DNA of 64,000 nucleotides, taken from assembly GCF_023516715.1 (NCBI RefSeq), contig NZ_JAMGSI010000001.1, positions 1,736,001-1,800,000 on the forward strand, in the 5' to 3' direction. A program made the translations under genes and the position numbers. This document shows positions 43,783 to 51,787 of this stretch, in pieces; position 1 is the stretch's first letter; each line of letters opens with the position of its first letter. The stretch is from Akkermansia massiliensis. GTDB taxonomy: Bacteria > Verrucomicrobiota > Verrucomicrobiia > Verrucomicrobiales > Akkermansiaceae. The notes below the pieces were generated by a model. The model made no database searches. It was not told where the DNA came from and saw nothing but the letters and a program-made list of their open reading frames with translations.

Positions 43783-43786
43783 TCTG

Positions 43787-44860
43787 TTATTTTTTCTCTT
43801 CAGGACCGAAAAAATATCTCAAATTCAATGTATTCCTTGTGACAAAACAGCCAAATTTGTTTATAGAAGAATTTAAATAAGAATGACCATTGGCAAGAGC
43901 CAATTTTTCAAATACAAAATATTGATTTTCTTCTACGATTACTGCACCGTCCTTATTTTTACTGTCCAATCCTCCTCCTCCATAATGAACTCTCCATTGA
44001 CATGCCCAATGCCACTTTTGAGGCAACTTATGCAGAGGAGGAACTCCATTAATCTCTATTACAAAACGGACATCCACACTTGATGTAGCTCTATCCCAAA
44101 ATTTATTGCCGGGCAAAACATCTATTCTCGCATCACAGCCTGTTGCAGGCGTATGCCTTGGATCTATGCTTTCACTTATACTTCCTTGATCCTTGAAAGA
44201 GCCCAAGTCCCTTTCAATCACATCTATTTCAACAAAGCTCACCTTCAATGGCTGCACTCTTAATTCTAATAACATGGAAGCTCCCATCGTCAACTCATCC
44301 TGAAAAGAGGCAGGAACTCCTCCTTGGGCATGCTTGCTCCACATTTTTTCAGGAAAGAGAACCTCTATCTCCAACTTTTTTGTCCTTTTCCCATTTAATT
44401 CTGCCTGAACCACAACCTTACCGTCTTTCTTTTTCCCTTTTTCATCTAATGAATCTTTCAGAAATTCTTTTTTTGCTTCTACATTCAAGGTTGACCTTCC
44501 ATCAGTATTTTTTGGCCATTCTTTCAAATACTCTTGGCCACTTAGAAGGTGCCACTTAATATTTTTTACGTTCTGGGCATTTTGCCCCTCGACAAGCTTG
44601 CCTGATAATATCAACTTGAATCTTTCTCCAATTCCGACCTCTTTTCTTTCATAAGCCTTTTCTTCATCCCGGTGAATATTCAGGACGAATTCCGCAGAAG
44701 GCTGTTCTGTTTTTGTTATAATCTTCAACAAAGAATCATTCCAGCATTCCTCCTCATCTTCTGCATGAAGAGGAACATTGATACAGAGCACGCACAGCAG
44801 AAATATCATCCCATATTCCCACAATTTTTGAATTGCTGATGAACCAAGAAAATATTTCAT
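43787..44860 (-). CDS. Secreted beta-rich protein of unknown function in the low-GC island
   Basis: 357-aa protein with a signal region (WEYGMIFLLCVLCINVPLHA, cleavage near residue 33). The mature part alternates short polar strands (AEFVLNIHRDEEKAYERKEV, GERFKLILSGKLVEG, KVVVQAELNGKRTKKLEIEV) and looks like Ig-type beta domains, ending in HSYLNSSINKFGCFVTRNTL. No motif or family is recognised. It follows the polytopic membrane protein by 15 bases and precedes the 307-aa gene by 4 bases, so all three may lie on the ftsA-ftsZ transcript. A+T-rich like its partner. Confidence 0.62.
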   Translation of the reverse strand: MKYFLGSSAIQKLWEYGMIFLLCVLCINVPLHAEDEEECWNDSLLKIITKTEQPSAEFVLNIHRDEEKAYERKEVGIGERFKLILSGKLVEGQNAQNVKNIKWHLLSGQEYLKEWPKNTDGRSTLNVEAKKEFLKDSLDEKGKKKDGKVVVQAELNGKRTKKLEIEVLFPEKMWSKHAQGGVPASFQDELTMGASMLLELRVQPLKVSFVEIDVIERDLGSFKDQGSISESIDPRHTPATGCDARIDVLPGNKFWDRATSSVDVRFVIEINGVPPLHKLPQKWHWACQWRVHYGGGGLDSKNKDGAVIVEENQYFVFEKLALANGHSYLNSSINKFGCFVTRNTLNLRYFFGPEEKK

Positions 44861-44875
44861 ATTCTTTATTATTAT

Positions 44876-46273
44876 TTAATTTTCTAATTTTTCAATAAAA
44901 ATTTTCCTAACTCCATAATACACAGCCGCGCCCCGGTTGACGTAGTCTTCCGGGTTTTGCGACAGGTCCACCCAGAAGATGAAGGAGCACCACGGGGAGG
45001 GTGGAACGAGGGGAGGAACCACAATTTCCCGAAAGCCGGCCTTTTTCTGTTCCAGAATCAGGCGGACGCGCTTTTCATGCTGCTGGAACAGAAGCAGGTG
45101 ATCGTGAAGGGTGGAAAGAACGCATATTCCGGACAGCGCCAGAAAAACAGCCACAGTCATCCGCGGACGGGGCTCCGCGGCGGGAATGCCGTACCACACA
45201 CGGAGAAGAGCCAAAACGCCAATGCCGAACAGCAGGGTGGCGGAGAACATGGCATGGTCCGCCGGAACGACGGCGGCGGCAAAGGAAAGAGCCATGGCAT
45301 ACGCCGTCAGAATGTATGCTGCCGCTGTTCCGATGAAAATTTTCCATGGCCGTAAGGCATTCCGGTTCCTGCGGAAGCTTCTCCACAGCATCCAGGCAGC
45401 CACCGCACCCAGCAGCAGGGGAAGGGCCAGGTATTCATGCATCCGGAGCAGGAGCGCGGGGACCGCTTCCCATCTGTCCCAAACGCCGGAGAGGGGTTCC
45501 GCGCAGCCGGGAGTGGCGGAGTGCATCCGCGCAGAGAGGCCGGGCGCAAGCAACATGCACAGAGAACCCGCTACCTGCGCCGCAACGCCCGCATAAAACC
45601 ACAAGGGAAGTTTTTCCTTCCGGACCAGGCGGACGAAGACAAACAAGGCTCCCAGCAGAAGCCAGGTTCCCGGAATGTTGTTTTCATTAGTCATGCCTGC
45701 CAACAATCCCAGTGCCACTACGCCAGCCCACTGGCCGAAACCCTTTTTAGCAGGCTTTCCTTTTTCCCCGTTTTCCCGATTTTCCAGCAATTCCCGGTAC
45801 AGGCACAGGAAACCGAGCCAGAGGGCGGCTCCCCAGGAATAGTTGGTAGCGCCGGAGAGCCAGTAAATCGTGACGCCGGGCCGGGCCGTACAGGTGAAGA
45901 GCAGGAGAAGCGCCAATCCGAAGAGCCGCACGTCCGGCCAGGAACGGGGGTCCACCCTGCGCCCGGAGGCCAGATAGAACATCATCAGCGCGAGGCAGAC
46001 CTGTACAAAGGGGTTGAGCAGAATGAAGAGCCATTTGCCCGCTGTCGCCACAGCAAAGGCCAGGTATTCCCCGATTCTGGGGTTCCAGCTCATGTAGGAG
46101 GCCACGCAGCGTTCCCAGACCAGGCTGAGGGAGAAACGGTGTTCCATGCCCGTCAAGGCGTGATGGTACGTGTCTGAGGTGAAGGGGCTCCACCAGCTAA
46201 GCAACGCCACATACAGCAGGGCGGCTGCAACCAGCGCCCAAAACCATACCATGGACGTACGGGGAGACGGCAT
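44876..46273 (-). CDS. Polytopic membrane protein, DUF6056-like
   Basis: 465-aa protein with about ten to twelve membrane helices. The first periplasmic loop has SPFTSDTYHHALTGMEHRF and later YWLSGATNYSWGAALWLGF and GMTNENN, which fit the DUF6056 group of GT-C-like membrane proteins. A glycosyltransferase-type or lipid-linked-sugar role is possible, but no catalytic motif is certain. Its ATG overlaps the ftsZ stop by one base (TGATG), so it is coupled to cell-division genes. Normal GC, in contrast to the two genes after it. Confidence 0.7.
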   Translation of the reverse strand: MPSPRTSMVWFWALVAAALLYVALLSWWSPFTSDTYHHALTGMEHRFSLSLVWERCVASYMSWNPRIGEYLAFAVATAGKWLFILLNPFVQVCLALMMFYLASGRRVDPRSWPDVRLFGLALLLLFTCTARPGVTIYWLSGATNYSWGAALWLGFLCLYRELLENRENGEKGKPAKKGFGQWAGVVALGLLAGMTNENNIPGTWLLLGALFVFVRLVRKEKLPLWFYAGVAAQVAGSLCMLLAPGLSARMHSATPGCAEPLSGVWDRWEAVPALLLRMHEYLALPLLLGAVAAWMLWRSFRRNRNALRPWKIFIGTAAAYILTAYAMALSFAAAVVPADHAMFSATLLFGIGVLALLRVWYGIPAAEPRPRMTVAVFLALSGICVLSTLHDHLLLFQQHEKRVRLILEQKKAGFREIVVPPLVPPSPWCSFIFWVDLSQNPEDYVNRGAAVYYGVRKIFIEKLEN

Positions 46274-47724
46274 CAGCTCGGGTCCGGTTTCTTCTTCCGC
46301 AGCGCCGGGGGCAGGTCCAGGTCTTCCCCGTCCAGAATGAGGGGGCGTACATGGGCAAAGAGTCCGTGTCCCGCGCGCTCTTCCTCTCCTTCTTCCGGGG
46401 GAGTTCCTTCTTCCAGTTCCTTGATGTCGGGAACCGGGTCCAATTCCTGTTCCGCATCCGCTCCGAGTTCCTGCGCTGCAGGCGCGGGTTCCGGGAACGT
46501 TTCCTCCACGTCCGGCACGGAGGGAACAGGCCTTACAGGCACCAGTTCCTCTTCCAGTTCATGGTCATCCCTTCTGACGGAGGGAATGGAAACGGGAGGT
46601 TCCGGCTCCGGACGCCGTTCCGGTTCGGAAACCACGGCGGGAGCCACAGGCTGAATGATGGTTTTCCCATCCCCGATGAAGGGTTCTTCCTCCGGCACAA
46701 GAACTGTCTGGAGCTCCGGTTCCCTACGGAAAACGGGAGCAGGAGAAATTTCCGGTTCATTCACGGGCACAACGCCCAGCACGGTCAGGGACAGGCGGTC
46801 TTCCGGCTGTTCCGCCACGGAAGCGCCGATATGGAGGCGCACGCCGCTCCCCAGGATTTCCGCCACTCCGCCAGCCAGCGCTTCCAGGCGTTTCAGGGTC
46901 AGGGAATTGCCGCCGCGCACCAGCACCAGAACGTCGTCCACTTCCCCCAGCCGTTTTTCCAGGAAAAGGGGAGAGTGCCGGACCTGGTCCAGCATGTCCG
47001 CCGTGGAAACGTCCGCGGACGCTTCCCCTACGCCGAAGGAGCAAATTCCCTTCCCTGTTCCGGCCACGCGGAGCAGGTCATCCAGCCCCACGCGGAGCAG
47101 GCTTCCGGAAGAGTTGAGAAGGGAGGGCACGATGAGCACGGCGCGGGCAATGAGAGCATTGACCACGGAAAAGGCTTCCAACACTCCCTTGTCGGGATCA
47201 ATCAGGCTTTCCATGGCGTCATTGTCAAACCGCAGCACCATGTCGGAATACAGGGCCAGCCGTGACAGCGCCTCGTCCGCCTGGGCGGCGCGGCGGTCCC
47301 CTTCAAACCGGAAGGGGCGGATGACGACGCTGACGACGTAGGAGCCCTGCTCCTTGGCCAGCCGCGCCACCTCCGGCGCCACGCCGGAGCCTGTTCCGCC
47401 TCCCAGCCCGGCGGCGAGGACGGTCAGCGCACTGCCTTCCAGGGCCCGGAGGATGGAGGATTCACTTTCACAGGCGGCCTGTGCCCCCACGGAGGCATCC
47501 CCTCCGGAGCCGAGCCCCCGGGTAAGCCTGGCCCCCAGATGGACCTTGCACGGAACGGCGGAGGCGTTCAGCAAACGGGCATCCAGATTCATGGCGCACA
47601 CGGAAGCCGCCTGCGGAGCCAGCAGCAGAACCTCCTCCATCACCTTGGCGCCTGCGGCTCCAATGCCGCACAGGCAGATTTTTCCGGATAGCCCGGACGG
47701 GTCCTGGGGAGAAAATTCCAGCAT
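46273..47724 (-). CDS. ftsZ: Cell division GTPase FtsZ, divergent, with long C-terminal linker
   Basis: 483-aa tubulin-like GTPase that forms the division ring. The GTP-binding signature is AGLGGGTGSGVAPEVARLAKE near residue 100, preceded by the divergent N-terminal loop CGIGAAGAKV. The core ends near residue 310 and is followed by a Pro/Glu-rich linker of about 155 residues, longer than usual. The last residues LDLPPALRKKK resemble the conserved FtsA/ZipA-binding tail (consensus D-I-P-x-x-L-R). The ATG at 47724 gives the natural start, 25 bases after the ftsA stop; a longer frame reaches into ftsA. Verrucomicrobial FtsZ proteins are known to be divergent. Confidence 0.88.
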   Translation of the reverse strand: MLEFSPQDPSGLSGKICLCGIGAAGAKVMEEVLLLAPQAASVCAMNLDARLLNASAVPCKVHLGARLTRGLGSGGDASVGAQAACESESSILRALEGSALTVLAAGLGGGTGSGVAPEVARLAKEQGSYVVSVVIRPFRFEGDRRAAQADEALSRLALYSDMVLRFDNDAMESLIDPDKGVLEAFSVVNALIARAVLIVPSLLNSSGSLLRVGLDDLLRVAGTGKGICSFGVGEASADVSTADMLDQVRHSPLFLEKRLGEVDDVLVLVRGGNSLTLKRLEALAGGVAEILGSGVRLHIGASVAEQPEDRLSLTVLGVVPVNEPEISPAPVFRREPELQTVLVPEEEPFIGDGKTIIQPVAPAVVSEPERRPEPEPPVSIPSVRRDDHELEEELVPVRPVPSVPDVEETFPEPAPAAQELGADAEQELDPVPDIKELEEGTPPEEGEEERAGHGLFAHVRPLILDGEDLDLPPALRKKKPDPS

Positions 47725-47749
47725 GGTTTTTAATTGGGGTAGAGATTGA

Positions 47750-48961
47750 TCAGGAGTTCTTCCTGCCGAAGAGGCCCAGCACGCGCCCCAGCCAGCTCCG
47801 CTGCTGCGGCAGTTCGGCATCCAGAATCTGGGCATACCGTATCAGCCCGATGGCCGTACAGTAACGCGGGTCATCCAGATAGGAAGGCGCTCCGTTTTTG
47901 ACCAGCGTGGGACGGCTGATCGCCACGCCGAACACGTGGGAGGCCAGTTCCCCCACGCCGCGCATCAGGCTGGCGCCCCCGCACAGGTAGACGCCGTGGC
48001 AGCGGTTGCCCTTGAAGGTGTCCTTGGGCAGGGAGGATTTGACCAGATTGAAGATTTCCAGCAGGCGGGAACGGATGATTTCATTCAGAACATTGCGTTC
48101 GATGGCGGCATCCTTCATATTCCCTTCTCCGCGCACGCGCACCATTTCATTGGTCTTTCCGGAAAAGCTGTTGGCGTCCCCCTCCGTCTTTTTGAGCAGT
48201 TCCGCCTGCGCCAGCGGTATGCCGGTCATCAGCGTGATGTCATTGGAAATATGGTCGCCGCCCAGGGGCACGCAGCCGGAGGCCACCAGCTGGCCGTCCA
48301 GGTAAAGGACGTAGTCCGTGGTGCCCGCCCCCATGTCAATGAGGAGGGCGCCCGCCTGCTTGACCTGCCTGTTGAGCACGAACTGGGCCGTGGCGATGGG
48401 GGCGAAGACCACATCCGCAATGTCCAGGGGCACTTCCCGCACGCAGCGGAAGGAGTTGGTGATGCGGGATTTGATGCCGTGGATGATGTGGCAGTCTATG
48501 TCCAGCGTCCTGCCGGTCAGCCCGGCGGGGTTGGTCAGGTTTTCCTGCCCGTCCACGGAGAAGAGGCCTGGCACGCGGTGCAGGACGAATTGTTCCGGCC
48601 CCAGCGCAATGTCACGGGCGATTTCCGTCACCTCATCCATGTGTTCCTGGGAGATGATGCTTTCATCCGGAGGCAGGCGGAAAGTGCCGCGGTTGTTCTG
48701 CCCCACGATGTGGGCCCCGGTCACGGACAGGTAGACGGTCATGATGTCCACGTCCGCATGGTCCTGGGCCATGTTCCAGGCATCATAAATGCACTGGATA
48801 ACCTTGGAGGTGTCTTCAATCTCGCCGCGGACCACGCCCTCGCTAGGAACTTCACCCACGCCGATGATCGTCACGGTCGCGTCAGGCTTTACTTCGCCCA
48901 CGACCATGCAAGTCTTGCTTGTCCCTATCTCAAGCCCTACGTGAATTTTTGTCTTAGCCAT
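47750..48961 (-). CDS. ftsA: Cell division protein FtsA
   Basis: 403-aa actin-like ATPase that ties FtsZ to the membrane. Marks are VGLEIGTSKTCMVVGE (phosphate 1), the 1C-type subdomain after it, LIDMGAGTTDYVLYLDG (phosphate 2), VPLGGDHISNDI and YLCGGASLMRGV (adenosine). It ends in a probable amphipathic membrane-targeting helix, SWLGRVLGLFGRK. The ATG at 48961 is used; an in-frame TTG three codons upstream is possible. FtsZ follows directly. Other dcw-cluster genes such as ftsQ or murein ligases are absent from the neighbourhood. Confidence 0.93.
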   Translation of the reverse strand: MAKTKIHVGLEIGTSKTCMVVGEVKPDATVTIIGVGEVPSEGVVRGEIEDTSKVIQCIYDAWNMAQDHADVDIMTVYLSVTGAHIVGQNNRGTFRLPPDESIISQEHMDEVTEIARDIALGPEQFVLHRVPGLFSVDGQENLTNPAGLTGRTLDIDCHIIHGIKSRITNSFRCVREVPLDIADVVFAPIATAQFVLNRQVKQAGALLIDMGAGTTDYVLYLDGQLVASGCVPLGGDHISNDITLMTGIPLAQAELLKKTEGDANSFSGKTNEMVRVRGEGNMKDAAIERNVLNEIIRSRLLEIFNLVKSSLPKDTFKGNRCHGVYLCGGASLMRGVGELASHVFGVAISRPTLVKNGAPSYLDDPRYCTAIGLIRYAQILDAELPQQRSWLGRVLGLFGRKNS

Positions 48962-48992
48962 GAAAGTCAAGGAACTATCAACGTCCTAGCAC

Positions 48993-49021
48993 CTGATAGC
49001 ACATTACTTTCCATTGTTCAA
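48993..49021 (-). promoter_or_regulatory. Promoter of ftsA
   Basis: On the minus strand TTGAAC (49021-49016), 17 bases, TATCAG (48998-48993). The leader to the ATG is about 25 bases and has no clear ribosome site. Confidence 0.4.
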
Positions 49022-49076
49022 GAAAGCCTGCGCGAACATACGCAAAAAACGCGGTTTTCCGTTGCGCAGGCCCGGA

Positions 49077-49622
49077 TCAGAGACCCGTGGGGTGGCGCAC
49101 CAGGAAGTTCCGGGCATTGCGGCCGTCCACCCTCCAGCGGGGGCCTTCGCCGCGGCGGCCGCTTCCGGTGGTGTCAAACCGGAGGCCGCAGATGACCATG
49201 AATACGTGCCCGTTCTTGGCATAGACGGAAATCCAGTCCCCGGCGCCTTTCTGCCCGTAGTTCAGGAACAGCTTGGAATGGCGGGTGGAGGTGAGCAGCC
49301 CGGCTTCCTTCAGCACAAAGGAGGTGCTGCCGGAGCAGTCATAGTGGGAGTCATAGTGCTTCCTGTGGCCGCCGCCTAGGCGGTAGGGCTTGTTGACCAG
49401 AGAATTGGCGGCCGCAATGGCGCGCTTTACCTGCGGGGGGGCATTCCTGGGGGGAATGGCCTTCCCGTTGTGCAGCACGGCCGTTTTTCCCGGTACAAAG
49501 TGGTAGGCGGGGAGCCGTGCCGGAGCTTCGACTTGTTGGGAGGTGGAGGAGCAGGAGGAGAGGAGAAGGCCGGCCAGAAGGGCACCGGCCACGGAGAGAG
49601 TTTTGTGGACCGCAAATGTCAT
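49077..49622 (-). CDS. NlpC/P60-like lipoprotein
   Basis: 181-aa lipoprotein (signal MTFAVHKTLSVAGALLAGLLLSSC with lipobox LSSC). The papain-like NlpC/P60 core is compact: PYRLGGGHRKHYDSHYDCSGSTSFVL holds the catalytic Cys (YDCSGS), and NGHVFMVICG holds the His. This family cuts peptide stems in peptidoglycan; being anchored in the envelope next to ftsA fits wall remodelling at division. Short for the family, with no SH3 domain. The ATG at 49622 gives the signal peptide; a TTGCCA (49660-49655), 17 bases, CAGTTT (49637-49632) promoter ends 9 bases before it. Confidence 0.8.
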   Translation of the reverse strand: MTFAVHKTLSVAGALLAGLLLSSCSSTSQQVEAPARLPAYHFVPGKTAVLHNGKAIPPRNAPPQVKRAIAAANSLVNKPYRLGGGHRKHYDSHYDCSGSTSFVLKEAGLLTSTRHSKLFLNYGQKGAGDWISVYAKNGHVFMVICGLRFDTTGSGRRGEGPRWRVDGRNARNFLVRHPTGL

Positions 49623-49631
49623 AAGAATTAT

Positions 49632-49660
49632 AAACTGCGGAATTCCTGCCCCCTTGGCAA
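49632..49660 (-). promoter_or_regulatory. Promoter of the NlpC/P60-like gene
   Basis: On the minus strand TTGCCA (49660-49655), 17 bases, CAGTTT (49637-49632), 9 bases before the ATG. A perfect TATAAT (49632-49627) overlaps it but has no matching -35 and would start transcription inside the gene. Confidence 0.4.
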
Positions 49661-49702
49661 GAAAATAAATTTCCCCCGTCCACATTACATGGTAGACGGG
49701 GG
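49660..49702 (-). terminator. Probable terminator of the phosphohexomutase gene
   Basis: An 8-bp perfect stem (CCCCCGTC / GACGGGGG) with a 14-base loop. On the minus strand it is followed by AAATTTATTTTC, a weak T-tail. Confidence 0.5.
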
Positions 49703-49719
49703 AAAGAAATCAACAACAT

Positions 49720-51660
49720 TTAGCCGTTGGAACGGGCGAGAGCGTCCTTCTCCACGGCAGCCCACAGGGAGTCCAGGGAGGCCTGGACCGCCGGCAGGGC
49801 TTCCTTCACCGGAGCGCCCGGTTTCCCGTGGCCGAAGAGGTAGTACTTGATCTTGGGTTCCGTTCCGGAGGGGCGCACCGCAAAGCTGCGGCCGTCCGCC
49901 ATATCCACAAAGATCATTTTTTCCGCCGGAATGGGGTCGCCCTCCGCATCCACCATGTCACCCTTGGAAAAGTCCCGGATGCCGCTGACGGCCACGCCGT
50001 CCAGTTCCGTAGGAGGATTGGCGGAATAGGAGGTGGAGAGGGCGGCGATTTTTGCCGCGCCGTCTGCGCCTTCCATGACCAGGGATTTGCCCATTTCCAG
50101 GTACACGCCGAATTGTTCAAAGAGTTCATGAAGCAGTTCCAGCAGGCTCTTGCCGACACTTTCCGCATAGGCGGCCAGCTCCGCAAAGATGATGGCGGCG
50201 GAGTTGGCGTCCTTGTCGCGCACGAAGTCCTGGGCCAGGTAGCCGTAGCTTTCCTCCCCGCCGAAGACAAAGTAGCGGCTGTATTCCAGGCGCAGGGCGC
50301 GCGTCTGTTCCTCGCTCATCTTCCGGTAGCCTTCCCGCTTTTCCGCAGGAATGGCTTCTTCATATTTGCCGAGCTTCTGGGCGATGTACTTGAAGCCCGT
50401 GAGCACGTTGACCACTTCATAGCCGAAGTGGTGGCCGATGGCGTCCTGAAGGCCCGTCGTCACAAAGGTTTTCACCATCACGGCGCGGGAACGGTTGGAG
50501 TCATTGATGATGCCCAGGTCAGACATGCTCATGCAGCGGTACCACGCCAGCAGGGAGCCGATCTGGTTGCCGGTCAGCAGGTGCATTTTCCCATCTTCCC
50601 CGCGAACGGCCACACCCATGCGGTCCGCGTCCGGGTCCGTGGCGATGACGATGTCCGCGCCGGAAGCGTCCGCCTGCTCAATGGCCAGGGCCAGGGCCGG
50701 CGGGTTTTCCGGGTTGGGGGAGGCCACCGTCGGGAAGCGGCCGTCCTGCACGTCCTGCGCCGCCACGGTCTGCACGTTGCAGCCCAGTTCCTTCAGCAGG
50801 GGAACGATGATATGGCCGCCCGTGCCGTGGAGGTTGGAGTAAACGATTTTGGCGCCGCCCTTGCTGAAGAGCTCCGGACGGAGCAGCACGGTTTTCAGGC
50901 GGTCCATGTAGACACGGTCAAAGGAGGCGTCCAGCACGTGAAGGGTGCCGCGCCGGTCTTCCGGCAGCGGTTCATATTCCTCAGAGGTCAGGGAGTTCAC
51001 TTCCTCAATCACGGCCTTGTCATGCGGAGGCACCAGTTGGGCTCCGTCGTTGAAATAGGCCTTGAAGCCGTTGTCGTGGGAGGGGTTGTGGCTGGCGGTC
51101 AGCACCACGCCGGAATCCGCATTGAGTTCACGGATGGCGAAGGAAACTTCAGGGGTGGCCCGGGGGCTGTCGAACAGGTAAATGTCACAGCCTAGGTCCG
51201 TGCCGATTTTCGCGCAGAATTCGGCGAAGTCACGGGAGAAGTGGCGCGTGTCATGGCCGATGACCAGCCGGGGCTTCCTGCCCGGGTCCGTGGCCTCCAC
51301 ATGCTTTTTCACGTAAATGATCAGGCCGCGCATCGCTCGCCCCACATTGAAGTAGTTCATGCAGGCGGTTCCCACGCAGGGATATTCCGGGCGGCCGTTC
51401 ACGCCGCCGTTCCCCTGCTCCGCCCGGGTCACGATGCTGCCGATGGTGCGGCCGCGCAGCCCCCCCGTACCGAAGGCCAGGGTCTTGTAAAAACGGTCAT
51501 TCAATTCCTGCCACTCCCCGGCGGCGGCCAGTTCCTCTACGGCCTCACACGCTATGGGGGATTTGGTTCCGGCCAGCAGAAGGCGGATATTGGTCAGGGA
51601 AGACTCCAAAAGCTCCCCCTCTTTAACGGCATTCGTCAGGGATTCATCCAGTGTATTCAT
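49720..51660 (-). CDS. Phosphoglucomutase/phosphomannomutase family enzyme
   Basis: 646-aa phosphohexomutase that interconverts sugar-1- and sugar-6-phosphates in the cytosol. Motifs: the phosphoserine loop TASHNPSHDNGFK near residue 190, the Mg2+ loop DPDADRMG near residue 345, the sugar-binding GGEESYG near residue 482 and the phosphate-binding RPSGTEPK near residue 612. The size fits the PGM2-like subgroup. The start at 51660 (MNTLDESL) is supported by a promoter whose -10 ends 9 bases upstream; a start at 51681 would lie before the transcription start. Glucose, mannose or pentose phosphate preference cannot be told apart here. Confidence 0.92.
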   Translation of the reverse strand: MNTLDESLTNAVKEGELLESSLTNIRLLLAGTKSPIACEAVEELAAAGEWQELNDRFYKTLAFGTGGLRGRTIGSIVTRAEQGNGGVNGRPEYPCVGTACMNYFNVGRAMRGLIIYVKKHVEATDPGRKPRLVIGHDTRHFSRDFAEFCAKIGTDLGCDIYLFDSPRATPEVSFAIRELNADSGVVLTASHNPSHDNGFKAYFNDGAQLVPPHDKAVIEEVNSLTSEEYEPLPEDRRGTLHVLDASFDRVYMDRLKTVLLRPELFSKGGAKIVYSNLHGTGGHIIVPLLKELGCNVQTVAAQDVQDGRFPTVASPNPENPPALALAIEQADASGADIVIATDPDADRMGVAVRGEDGKMHLLTGNQIGSLLAWYRCMSMSDLGIINDSNRSRAVMVKTFVTTGLQDAIGHHFGYEVVNVLTGFKYIAQKLGKYEEAIPAEKREGYRKMSEEQTRALRLEYSRYFVFGGEESYGYLAQDFVRDKDANSAAIIFAELAAYAESVGKSLLELLHELFEQFGVYLEMGKSLVMEGADGAAKIAALSTSYSANPPTELDGVAVSGIRDFSKGDMVDAEGDPIPAEKMIFVDMADGRSFAVRPSGTEPKIKYYLFGHGKPGAPVKEALPAVQASLDSLWAAVEKDALARSNG

Positions 51661-51669
51661 GCTGGCGGA

Positions 51670-51697
51670 ATAGTACATCATGGCCCTTGTTTGACAA
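51670..51697 (-). promoter_or_regulatory. Promoter of the phosphohexomutase gene
   Basis: On the minus strand TTGTCA (51697-51692), 16 bases, TACTAT (51675-51670). It ends 9 bases before the ATG at 51660, implying a leader of two or three bases. Confidence 0.55.
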
Positions 51698-51787
51698 TAG
51701 CTCTTTCCACCATGGCCTGAGAAAAACCGCCATGTGCGCCACGGCACGGGCGCGGGAAAAGCCTTCCGTCCCCGTCCCCCCTTTCAC

